Source of the DNA: Carboxylicivirga linearis
Lineage (GTDB): Bacteria; Bacteroidota; Bacteroidia; Bacteroidales; Marinilabiliaceae
Assembly (NCBI RefSeq): GCF_018271995.1
Contig: NZ_JAGUCO010000020.1
Coordinates: 1-64,000 of the forward strand
DNA length: 64,000 bases
Reading direction: 5' to 3'
A program made the position numbers and the translations under genes. Under the pieces are notes generated by a model, which was not told the origin of the DNA, did no database searches, and saw only the letters and a program-made list of their open reading frames with translations. Positions 1 to 7,323 of the stretch are shown here, one piece after another; within the stretch, counting starts at the first letter, position 1, and every line of letters starts with the position of its first letter.

Positions 1-48
1 TTTTGCTTCTGTTTTCTTGTATCAAGGCAAGAAAATGAAGTGGGGATT

Positions 49-68
49 GGGGCAAAGCCCCATTTTAA
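49..68 (+). terminator. GC-rich hairpin, possible terminator of an upstream gene
   Basis: GGGGC-aaa-GCCCC is a perfect 5-bp stem followed by a short T-rich run (attttaat). It could end a gene lying before the window. The T-run is weak, so this is tentative. Confidence 0.3.
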
Positions 69-120
69 TGATTACCCACTATAAACCATACAGAGACAAA
101 TATAAATTCAATATGTGTTT

Positions 121-151
121 TTTGAGATATTGTAAAAAAGCAATTTCTTTG
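121..151 (+). promoter_or_regulatory. Bacteroidota-type promoter for the ZIP transporter
   Basis: TTTG at 121-124 is followed after 19 bases by TTTCTTTG at 144-151. This fits the -33 TTTG / -7 TAnnTTTG pattern with one mismatch and correct spacing. Transcription would start near 157, about 27 bases before the start codon. Confidence 0.55.
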
Positions 152-183
152 TACTTAACCGCAAAATAAATAGAAACATATTT

Positions 184-993
184 ATGGAATTTAATTCAAT
201 ACTGTTTGCCTTTGCTTTAACCTTATTTGCCGGATTAAGTACCGGAATTGGAAGTGCTATGGCCTTTTTTGCCAAACGCACCAATACCCGGTTTTTAGCA
301 ATTTCGTTAGGTTTTTCAGCGGGTGTGATGATTTATGTTTCGTTTGTTGAAATTTTTATGAAAGCCAAAGATACTATGGTGGAGGCTTATGGCGAAGCTT
401 CAGGTACCTGGTATACGGTAATTGCCTTTTTTGGTGGTGTTTTGTTTATTGCGTTGATCGATAAATTTATTCCTTCGGCAGAAAACCCGCATGAGTTACA
501 TTCGGTGGAGGAAATGTCGGCCTCGCCCAAAGTAAAAGATAAAAAACTAATGCGTATGGGTATGTTTACAGCCCTTGCCATTGGTATTCATAATTTCCCC
601 GAAGGTTTAGCCACTTTTACTGCCGCTTTGCAGGACCCTAATCTGGGTATTGCCATTGCTGTGGCTATTGCCATTCATAATATTCCGGAAGGTATAGCTG
701 TTTCGGTACCCATATATTATGCTACCGGAAGCAGAAAAAAAGCCTTTCGTCTCAGTTTTTTATCCGGATTATCCGAACCCATTGGTGCTTTAATTGGTTA
801 TTTAATATTAATGCCATTTATGACACCCTTAACCTTCGGAATCATCTTTGCCGGTGTAGCAGGTATTATGGTGTTTATCTCGTTGGATGAGTTATTACCA
901 TCGGCACGTGAATATGGCGAGCATCATTTATCCATTTATGGATTATTTGCCGGAATGGCTGTAATGGCAGTCAGTCTTCTATTGTTTTTATAA
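184..993 (+). CDS. zupT: ZIP-family divalent metal transporter (ZupT-like)
   Basis: This 269-residue inner-membrane protein probably imports zinc and other divalent metals into the cytoplasm. It has about eight hydrophobic segments and the two signature metal-site motifs of bacterial ZIP transporters: H136-N-F-P-E140-G and H165-N-I-P-E169-G. A polar, His/Glu-containing loop lies at about residues 97-122, before the motif helices. The length is normal for ZupT. A good promoter lies just upstream and the next gene, a TonB-dependent receptor, starts 19 bases after the stop, so the two are probably co-transcribed. That would couple outer- and inner-membrane steps of metal uptake. The family is secure; the exact metal is not determined by sequence. 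Confidence 0.93.
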   Translation: MEFNSILFAFALTLFAGLSTGIGSAMAFFAKRTNTRFLAISLGFSAGVMIYVSFVEIFMKAKDTMVEAYGEASGTWYTVIAFFGGVLFIALIDKFIPSAENPHELHSVEEMSASPKVKDKKLMRMGMFTALAIGIHNFPEGLATFTAALQDPNLGIAIAVAIAIHNIPEGIAVSVPIYYATGSRKKAFRLSFLSGLSEPIGALIGYLILMPFMTPLTFGIIFAGVAGIMVFISLDELLPSAREYGEHHLSIYGLFAGMAVMAVSLLLFL

Positions 994-1012
994 TACTTGA
1001 GAATATATAGTT

Positions 1013-3313
1013 ATGAGAAAATTGATTGGTTGTTTAATCGCAACCATAGTAGGAATTAATATACTTAATGCTCAAAATACCGATGCCAATATATTTGGTG
1101 ATGTACAGTCTGAAGGGGAGCATCTTCCGTTTGTAAGTATTTATTTAAAAGGCACCCAGTATGGGTCAATGACTGATCATACGGGTCACTACATGTTAAC
1201 CAATCTGCCCGAAGGGGAGCATATTTTGGTAGCCAGCTTAGTGGGATTTAAACCGGTTGAAAAGAAGGTGCTGATTGTAGCAGGTAAAACACTGGAAATT
1301 AATTTTGTTTTGGAAGAAAAGGTTCTATCGCTGGATGATGTAGTGGTTACCGGCACCAAAACCTTTAAGCGTAAAACCGAATCGGCTGTGGTGGTTAATG
1401 TGTTGGAAGGCAAAAAGCTTGAAATGCTGCAGGCAGGAACTTTGTCTGAAGGATTGGCATTTCAACCCGGCTTGCGCATGGAAACCGATTGCCAGACCTG
1501 TAATTACACTCAATTACGCATGAATGGTTTGGGTGGAGGATATTCTCAGATATTGATTAATAGTAGACCTGTTTTTAGTCCATTAACCGGTTTATACGGG
1601 TTGGAACAGATACCCACCAATATGATTGAGCGCATTGAGGTAGTTCGCGGTGGAGCATCTGCTTTGTATGGAGCCGGTGCCATTGGCGGAACGGTAAATG
1701 TAATTACCAAAGTGCCTGCTAACAGTTCTTTTTCGGCTTCTACCAGTCGATCGGTAATAAACGGAAGTGCAACCGATCAGCAAATTAATGCCAATGCCGG
1801 CATTTTATCCGATAGAAAAAACTCAGGACTCACCTTATTTGCTTCGCATCGTAATAGAGAATCATACGATCATAACGGAGATGGCTTTAGCGAATTACCT
1901 AAGTTAAAGAACAATTCATTTGGGCTGACTTCCTTTTTTCTACCGGCTCCCAACCATAAACTGGAAATAAGCCTTTCGAGCATGTACGAATATCGTCGTG
2001 GTGGCGATAGTGAAGAGCTACCTGCATATCTTGCCGAACAGTCGGAAGAGAGAACGCACAATGTGCTGATGGGCGGTGTTGATTATTCGTTCAGTTTTAA
2101 TGATAATCTATCGTCACTGGCTGTATATCTGGCCGGGCAAAATACACAAAGAGATCATTACACCGGCATAAAGCCCGAAGCAGATGATGAAGGCTATATT
2201 GAGCATTTAGAGAATCCTCCTTATGGCATTACCGATAACGAAACGTACATGGGTGGTTTTCAGTTGAATCATCTTTTGTCTGAATTTGTTACTGGCAAAA
2301 ACAACCTTACCGTGGGAGCAGAATACAACTACGATATGGTGAATGATGAGATTAAAGCCTATGATTATCTGCTGGATCAAACCACTCGAAATGTGGGAGG
2401 ATATTTGCAAAGTGATTGGGATATCACCCGTAAATTGAATCTTTTAACCGGATTAAGAGCCGATAAGCATAATATGGTCGATCATGTTATTTTAAGTCCC
2501 CGTGTTTCGGCTTTATATAAGCAAAACGGAATGCAGTTACGTGCCAGCTGGTCAACCGGCTTCAGACCGCCTCAGGCTTTTGATGCTGATATGCACATTG
2601 CTTTTTCCGGTGGGGGCATTCGTCGTATTTTATTGGCTGATGATTTAGAGGAAGAACGATCGCAGAGCATCAGTGCATCTGTCAATTACGATAAACCAAC
2701 TGAGCAATATATTTGGGGCGTTACCTTAGAAGGTTTTTACACCCGTTTATACGATGCTTATGTATTGGAAGAGAATGGTGTTGATGAGCAGGGAAATGCT
2801 ATTCTGGAAAAGCGGAACGGACCGAATTCAACTGTGCAGGGAGTTACTTTTGAATTTCGCGGAAACTATAACAGAAGATTACAGTTAGAGTCGGGTATAA
2901 CTTTGCAGTCGAGTATTTATGATGAGGTAGTTTATTGGTCGGAAGAACTGGAAGGAACCGACAAGTATTTGAGAACCCCCGATGCCTACGGTTATTATAC
3001 ATTAACTTATACTTCGCTGTGGGGTGTTCAGGGAGCTTTATCCGGGGTTTATACCGGACCCATGTTAGTACCCTACTACAATGGTCCCGAATTACGCGAA
3101 TCTGATGCTTTTTTCGAGCATAATATAAAACTTTCTTATGGTATGGATTGGCATCGGGTAGGTGTAGATGTTGAATTCTATGGAGGCGTTCAGAATATTT
3201 TCAATGCTTATCAGAACGATTTTGATACTGGAAAAAATCGGGATAGTAATTATATTTACGGACCTTCTCGTCCGCGCACTGTTTACTTTGGACTGAAGGT
3301 GATGAGCCTGTAA
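1013..3313 (+). CDS. TonB-dependent receptor with carboxypeptidase-regulatory-like N-terminal domain
   Basis: This 766-residue outer-membrane receptor begins with a signal peptide (about residues 1-20, ending near NAQ). A CarboxypepD_reg-like beta-sandwich follows at about 27-105. The plug domain is at about 110-230, with the typical IERIEVVRGGASALYG stretch, and then a 22-strand-type barrel runs to the C-terminal aromatic/hydrophobic end (YFGLKVMSL). The plug carries a C-x-x-C pair (DCQTCNYTQ), which could bind metal or form a disulfide. It follows the ZIP transporter at 19 bases, suggesting a metal or metal-chelate substrate. This is inference; siderophore, cobalamin or a peptide substrate cannot be excluded. 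Energy would come from a TonB system such as the one at 39995-42380. Confidence 0.92.
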   Translation: MRKLIGCLIATIVGINILNAQNTDANIFGDVQSEGEHLPFVSIYLKGTQYGSMTDHTGHYMLTNLPEGEHILVASLVGFKPVEKKVLIVAGKTLEINFVLEEKVLSLDDVVVTGTKTFKRKTESAVVVNVLEGKKLEMLQAGTLSEGLAFQPGLRMETDCQTCNYTQLRMNGLGGGYSQILINSRPVFSPLTGLYGLEQIPTNMIERIEVVRGGASALYGAGAIGGTVNVITKVPANSSFSASTSRSVINGSATDQQINANAGILSDRKNSGLTLFASHRNRESYDHNGDGFSELPKLKNNSFGLTSFFLPAPNHKLEISLSSMYEYRRGGDSEELPAYLAEQSEERTHNVLMGGVDYSFSFNDNLSSLAVYLAGQNTQRDHYTGIKPEADDEGYIEHLENPPYGITDNETYMGGFQLNHLLSEFVTGKNNLTVGAEYNYDMVNDEIKAYDYLLDQTTRNVGGYLQSDWDITRKLNLLTGLRADKHNMVDHVILSPRVSALYKQNGMQLRASWSTGFRPPQAFDADMHIAFSGGGIRRILLADDLEEERSQSISASVNYDKPTEQYIWGVTLEGFYTRLYDAYVLEENGVDEQGNAILEKRNGPNSTVQGVTFEFRGNYNRRLQLESGITLQSSIYDEVVYWSEELEGTDKYLRTPDAYGYYTLTYTSLWGVQGALSGVYTGPMLVPYYNGPELRESDAFFEHNIKLSYGMDWHRVGVDVEFYGGVQNIFNAYQNDFDTGKNRDSNYIYGPSRPRTVYFGLKVMSL

Positions 3314-3328
3314 TAGTAAATTATTTGA

Positions 3329-3979
3329 GTGATGCTAAAAAAAGAAAGATATCAACGTACCATTGAGTACTTTCAAAAAAATATGCCCATTGCCGAAACC
3401 GAATTACACTATTCCAATCCATACGAATTGTTGGTGGCGGTTATTCTATCGGCGCAATGTACCGATAAAAGGGTAAATCAATTGACTCCTGCCATTTTTG
3501 AACGTTATTCGCATCCCGAAGATATGGCGGCTGCAACACCCGAAGATGTTTTTGAATTGATTCGTTCGTGCAGTTATCCAAACAATAAGAGTAAGCACTT
3601 AGTTGGGATGGCTAATATGCTGGTAAATGATTTTAACGGTGTGGTGCCCGATGATATTAAAGAACTGCAAAAAATGCCGGGTGTGGGGCGCAAAACAGCC
3701 AATGTAATTGCTTCGGTAGTATACGAAAAACCGGCAATGGCTGTAGATACTCATGTATTTAGGGTAGCTGCCCGAATTGGTTTAACCACCAACTCAAAAA
3801 CACCTTTGGATACAGAAAAGCAGTTAGTAAAGTTTTTTCCCGAGGAATTACTGCCCATTGCCCATCACTGGTTGATCCTGCATGGTAGATATGTGTGTAT
3901 TGCACGCAAACCTAAGTGCGGTAGATGTGGTTTAAAAGACTTTTGTAAATTTTTTGAACAACAAACGATCAATGCGTAA
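3329..3979 (+). CDS. nth: Endonuclease III (DNA glycosylase/AP lyase)
   Basis: Base-excision-repair enzyme that removes oxidised pyrimidines and cuts at abasic sites. The helix-hairpin-helix motif (MPGVGRKTA) carries the catalytic lysine at about residue 122 and the catalytic aspartate at 140 (AVDTHVFRV). The C-terminus carries the complete iron-sulfur loop, C190-x6-C197-x2-C200-x5-C206. Length (216) is normal. The reading frame opens with GTG at 3329 directly followed by ATG at 3332; either may be used, and ATG is more usual. It starts 15 bases after the TonB receptor, so it may ride on the same transcript, though there is no functional link. Confidence 0.96.
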   Translation: MMLKKERYQRTIEYFQKNMPIAETELHYSNPYELLVAVILSAQCTDKRVNQLTPAIFERYSHPEDMAAATPEDVFELIRSCSYPNNKSKHLVGMANMLVNDFNGVVPDDIKELQKMPGVGRKTANVIASVVYEKPAMAVDTHVFRVAARIGLTTNSKTPLDTEKQLVKFFPEELLPIAHHWLILHGRYVCIARKPKCGRCGLKDFCKFFEQQTINA

Positions 3980-4091
3980 TAGTAACACTTACAGATCGTA
4001 AGGAGTGATGTAGGGTAGGTGCTTATTTGTTGTTTAACAATTATTAACTGCGATAATTTGTTAGTTAAGGCATAAAGTTCCCATATTTGCA

Positions 4092-4171
4092 GTAGGGATT
4101 TTCATAAAATTGGATTTAGTTAGCTGATTTAAGGGTAAGGACAGATTTTTATCTGTCCTTTTTCTTTTTTT
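4092..4171 (+). ncRNA. Candidate small RNA, copy 1 of 3
   Basis: First of three related units. The core shared with copies 2 and 3 is GGATTTAGTTA...CTGAT. Each unit ends in the same intrinsic terminator, here at 4139-4171: GGACAGAT-ttt-ATCTGTCC followed by a T-rich tract. Upstream CATATTTG (4082-4089) resembles the Bacteroidota -7 element, with TTTG at 4057-4060, 21 bases before it. No open reading frame of useful size is present. Conservation of core, terminator and promoter-like positions suggests an RNA gene of about 80 bases. This copy is the most diverged. Expression is not shown by sequence. Confidence 0.45.
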
Positions 4172-4256
4172 ACCGCACTAAGCTAACCTTCTCACCATTA
4201 ACATGATTTAACTTTGTTTGAACTTTGTTCACTGAATAATTTCAGACATTTGTTGT

Positions 4257-4335
4257 GTAGATTTTTTTTCATAGATTTTGGATTTAGTTAACGAACTGAT
4301 AAGGTAGGACAGATTTCTCGATCTGTCCTTTTTTT
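4257..4335 (+). ncRNA. Candidate small RNA, copy 2 of 3
   Basis: Second unit, about 165 bases downstream of the first. It shares with copy 3 GTAGATTTT, TTCATAGATTT and GGATTTAGTTAACGAACTGAT. The terminator hairpin is GGACAGATttctcgATCTGTCC at 4307-4328, followed by seven T. The sequence upstream (aacatgatttaac, then TTTG) is also shared with copy 3, so the promoter region was duplicated too. The loop sequence differs between copies while the stem is kept, which fits selection on RNA structure. Confidence 0.5.
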
Positions 4336-4411
4336 ATGTGTAAAGTAATGATTTAACATGAATTAACCTTGTTTGGATTTTCTTTACTATAATAGTTCGC
4401 ATATTTGCACT

Positions 4412-4493
4412 GTAGATTTTTATTCATAGATTTGGATTTAGTTAACGAACTGATTTAAGGGTAAGGACAGATTTTTTAATCTGTCCTTTTTTT
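4412..4493 (+). ncRNA. Candidate small RNA, copy 3 of 3
   Basis: Third unit, about 155 bases after copy 2. The terminator is GGACAGATttttttaATCTGTCC-type at 4465-4486 with seven T at 4487-4493. CATATTTG at 4400-4407 is a -7-like element. A very short frame (TTG GAT TTA GTT AAC GAA CTG ATT TAA) lies in the core. It is similar in copy 2 but interrupted in copy 1, so a leader peptide is unlikely. The tandem arrangement resembles multicopy regulatory RNAs, but target and expression are unknown. Confidence 0.5.
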
Positions 4494-4499
4494 ATGCTT

Positions 4500-5160
4500 T
4501 AAAGAGGATTATCCCTTTATCTTTAGTCTATATCCTGATAGTGGAATATTCGGAGACGCACTAATCGAAACTCAGTTTCGAAATTCGGATTGTCAGTGAT
4601 AGTTGCGAACATGGCGGAATGGTGTCTCGAGGTACGAGAGATGTGCCTGAAGCCATAAGTTCGACAACGATGCGTAGCAATCGCCTCAATCCGAAAGATT
4701 TTTGATTCCTTTTTCTAAAAAAGGAATTATTTAATCAAACAAAGGTATAATGCATTGAAGATTGCCTCGAGCTAGTTCACTTTTTTGCAACAAACTTCTG
4801 AGATTCAAATTTGTGTTAGGAAATATTTTTATTCAAGAGGATTTGCGAATTTTGTTTCACTTCAATTGCTTCCAAATCAACGAGTTTTTAGACACTCTTA
4901 GTGAGGTTCTGACAAGAAAAGAACTGCTATTTCACAACAAAGCTGTCCAAATTGTTTTAATTAACTGGGCTACACTCATCTTACTCATAAAACTAAGGTT
5001 GGTTGCCTAAAAACGTTTAAACTCACTGCGTTCAAACAAAAACGATTTTTAACCGTCAATCTAACCTTGTTTTGGGTTCACTGGCTGAAGCTTACTAAGA
5101 AAACGCTTCAAATGCAATTTTTTTTTATTTGGAATTGCTCTCGTTCCGTAACAAATACCT
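4500..5160. other. Gene-free stretch with inverted repeats, no coding signal
   Basis: I see no convincing gene here. The stretch holds several short inverted repeats: CGAAACT-c-AGTTTCG at 4566-4580, TCTCG-aggta-CGAGA at 4625-4639, and ATTCCTTTTT-cta-AAAAAGGAAT at 4705-4727. The last is a strong symmetric hairpin that could terminate transcription in either direction. The open frame at 4762-5010 has atypical composition and no family resemblance. The density of hairpins suggests degraded repeat or mobile-element sequence, but no transposase can be recognised. Confidence 0.4.
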
Positions 5161-5171
5161 GCTGATTTTAC

Positions 5172-5202
5172 TTGTAAGCTTACCGGGATTTTAGTATCTT
5201 AT
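5172..5202 (+). promoter_or_regulatory. Possible promoter of the cytidylate-kinase-like gene
   Basis: TTG at 5172-5174, a 20-base spacer and TATCTTAT at 5195-5202 approximate the TTTG / TAnnTTTG promoter. The start codon follows at 5232. The match is imperfect. Confidence 0.35.
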
Positions 5203-5231
5203 GATCAGTTTAAACCTCTAAAATCAGCGCT

Positions 5232-5936
5232 ATGGATAATCTGTTTTTACAATACATGAAAGATCGGTCCGGACAGCGGAAATCCTCCGATGTTAAAAAG
5301 AAAGAAGGTGGTCCGGCTATTACTATCTCGCGAGAATATGGTTGTCATGGTCAACGAATCGGACAATTACTTGCAGAGAGAATTAGTGAAGAATTAAAAA
5401 AGCAGGGAGTGAAGAAAGAGTGGCGAATGATTAGTAAAGAAATTCTGGAACGTTCTGCTTCTGAATTAAAATTAACACCTGCTTTGTTAGAAGATTTAAG
5501 CGATTATAAGCAAAAGAGTTTCTTTGAAAATCTGGCCTTGTTTTTTAGTCAGGAATACTACCCGGGGGATGTGAAAATTAAAAATACAATAGCCAAGTTT
5601 TTGCACGATGAAGCTGAAGAAGGAAATGTTGTAATTATAGGTCGTGCCGGAGAAGCTATCACAAAAAGCATAAAAAGATCATTCCACGTTAAAATGGAAG
5701 CACCTTTAAACTGGCGTGCTGAAGTGGTTTCAAAAGAAGAAAACCTGAGCTTATCAGATGCTAAAAAACGTTGTATTGATCAGGACAAGCGAAGAGCCAG
5801 CTTTAGAAATTACTTTGAAAAAGACCGTCCTGATGTTGATTTCTTTGATATACGAATAAATGCCATGAGCATGACCGATGAAGAGATTGTAAATCTTTTA
5901 TTCTGTTTTGCCCGTTCAAGAGGATTTATAGAATAG
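5232..5936 (+). CDS. Cytidylate-kinase-like family protein
   Basis: A 234-residue P-loop-type nucleoside monophosphate kinase relative (Cytidylate_kin2 family). The N-terminal ITISREYGCHGQRIG (about residues 30-45) replaces the classical Walker A glycine-lysine loop, as is usual in this family. GRAGEAIT at about 137-144 and the Arg-rich lid (DQDKRRASFRNYFEKDRPD, about 179-197) match nucleotide-kinase positions. Members of this family are often found in gut and marine Bacteroidia beside unrelated genes, and their substrate is not well established. It is transcribed alone, converging on the fructosamine kinase gene with 4 bases between stops. Housekeeping CMP kinase (cmk) is less likely because motifs and length differ. 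Confidence 0.82.
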   Translation: MDNLFLQYMKDRSGQRKSSDVKKKEGGPAITISREYGCHGQRIGQLLAERISEELKKQGVKKEWRMISKEILERSASELKLTPALLEDLSDYKQKSFFENLALFFSQEYYPGDVKIKNTIAKFLHDEAEEGNVVIIGRAGEAITKSIKRSFHVKMEAPLNWRAEVVSKEENLSLSDAKKRCIDQDKRRASFRNYFEKDRPDVDFFDIRINAMSMTDEEIVNLLFCFARSRGFIE

Positions 5937-5940
5937 CTGA

Positions 5941-6804
5941 TTACAGATAGCTTCGCATTAGTTGTTCGGCTTGTGATTTATAAGAATATCCAAAAAGATT
6001 GAGGTGATTTAAAACATGATATAATAGGTAAATATTCTGCCTGTATTCGTAGCCTTCTTTTAAAGGGTAAGTTTGATTATAGCTCTGATAAAATTGAGGA
6101 CTAAATCCGCCGAACAACTTAGTCATGGCGAGGTCGGCTTCGCGATGGCCGTAATAAACTCCCGGGTCAATCAAAACAGCCTTATGGTTGGTGTCAACCA
6201 TATAATTACCGCCCCATAAATCTCCATGTAGTAAGCTAGGAGCTTCTTTGCTGCCAGATAATATGTGAGAGATATTTTTTTCAATTCCGGCAAACAAGCG
6301 CTTGAATCCTTCGTCGGAATATCCATTTTTTTCGCAAAGCAAGAATTGATATTTAAGCCGTTTGTTAAAATAAAAGTTGGTCCAGTTGGTTGATTCAGAG
6401 GTTTCGGGGATGTTGAGTTGAGGAGTTGATCCGATAAAGTTATCTTCATAAAAACCAAAGTTATCAGAAGTAAACCGATGCATTTGAGCAAATGCTTTTC
6501 CAAAATCATCAAAAAAGTGCTTGCTTTTTGAGCCTTGCTCAATGTTTTCAAGCAGAAGAAAATCATCGCCAACCGCTAAAACCTTCGGAATTCTGATACA
6601 ACCCGCTTTAGATAACTCTTTTAATCCGTTTGCCTCGTTACGAAACATTGAATTGTTGAACCCGGCTTTTAAGAAATAATTGTGGCCATCGTCTGTTTTT
6701 ATCACTTGAGTTTGAGCAATACAACCACCACCCACTGATTGATGTTTGACAATGGTTGTTTGCAGAATATCTTCTATTTTCGATATCAGATCAGGCATTT
6801 TCAA
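5941..6804 (-). CDS. Fructosamine/ketosamine-3-kinase family protein
   Basis: A 287-residue protein-kinase-fold enzyme expected to phosphorylate sugar adducts (fructosamines, ribulosamines or erythrulosamines) on protein lysines so that they fall off. The catalytic segment LLHGDLWGGNYMVD (HGDxWxGN, about residues 191-204) and the metal-binding LIDPGVYYGHREADLAM follow the family pattern. The N-terminal VGGGCIAQTQVIKT corresponds to the nucleotide loop and FLKAGF carries the ATP lysine. Its start overlaps the end of the low-molecular-weight phosphatase gene by 14 bases, so the two are translationally coupled. That pairing is known in bacteria and fits a deglycation pathway. The preferred sugar cannot be read from sequence. 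Confidence 0.92.
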   Translation of the reverse strand: MKMPDLISKIEDILQTTIVKHQSVGGGCIAQTQVIKTDDGHNYFLKAGFNNSMFRNEANGLKELSKAGCIRIPKVLAVGDDFLLLENIEQGSKSKHFFDDFGKAFAQMHRFTSDNFGFYEDNFIGSTPQLNIPETSESTNWTNFYFNKRLKYQFLLCEKNGYSDEGFKRLFAGIEKNISHILSGSKEAPSLLHGDLWGGNYMVDTNHKAVLIDPGVYYGHREADLAMTKLFGGFSPQFYQSYNQTYPLKEGYEYRQNIYLLYHVLNHLNLFGYSYKSQAEQLMRSYL

Positions 6805-7267
6805 TATGTTCGATTAAACCTTCGCAGGCATCTTCTAGTAGGTCTAATACCAATTCAAAACCGGCAGCACCTCCATAATATGGATCCGGAACCGAAGTGT
6901 GTGTATATGTTCTGCAATAATCAGTCATCTTGCTTATTTTAGCTCGTTGTTCATCATTCTGAGCCATCATCTCCAAGTCTTCCACATTTTGATCATCCAT
7001 TGCAACAATAAAATCGAAATAATCGAAATCAACTTTTGCATTTACTTTGCGGCTTATACTGGTTAGGTTATAATTCCGATTTACAGCATGGCGTTGCATA
7101 CGTTGATCGGCAGGTTCGCCTGAATGATAACCGGCCGTTCCGGCAGAATCAATTTCCAATTTGGCATCCAATCCTTTTTTTTCAACCAGAGCTTTCATCA
7201 CAGCTTCGGCACTGGGGCTTCGGCAAATATTACCCAGACATACAAAAAGTACTTTTGTTTTATCCAT
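6791..7267 (-). CDS. Low-molecular-weight protein-tyrosine-phosphatase family
   Basis: Small phosphatase (158 residues from the chosen start). The P-loop C10-L-G-N-I-C-R16-S (CX5R) follows the first strand (KVLFVCLGN), and the general-acid loop VPDPYYGG lies near residue 122. The frame is open to 7348, but the extra N-terminus has no family counterpart. ATG at 7267 (or 7273, two codons earlier) gives the usual MxxVLFVCLGN start. It overlaps the fructosamine-kinase gene, so its natural substrate may be the phosphorylated sugar adduct or free sugar phosphate rather than phosphotyrosine. It follows the multihaem cytochrome gene by 56 bases on the same strand. Confidence 0.93.
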   Translation of the reverse strand: MDKTKVLFVCLGNICRSPSAEAVMKALVEKKGLDAKLEIDSAGTAGYHSGEPADQRMQRHAVNRNYNLTSISRKVNAKVDFDYFDFIVAMDDQNVEDLEMMAQNDEQRAKISKMTDYCRTYTHTSVPDPYYGGAAGFELVLDLLEDACEGLIEHIENA

Positions 7268-7323
7268 TCTCATCAATTTTATCTCAAATATAATAGTTTC
7301 GTATAGATGAGAAAGTATTTCTA

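Noticed and set aside
1013-3313. SusC-type glycan receptor
   Set aside because: No SusD gene follows, and the length is shorter than most SusC proteins.
4430-4458. Very short leader-peptide frame inside small RNA copies 2 and 3
   Set aside because: Broken in copy 1 and starts with TTG; RNA structure explains the conservation better.
4560-4720. tRNA-like or rRNA fragment
   Set aside because: No cloverleaf or conserved T-loop sequence found.
4762-5010. Open frame of 82 codons in the gene-poor stretch
   Set aside because: Composition unlike neighbours, no promoter, no recognisable family, and lies among hairpins.
5232-5936. Housekeeping cytidylate kinase cmk
   Set aside because: The P-loop is replaced by SREYGCHGQRIG, typical of the Cytidylate_kin2 family.
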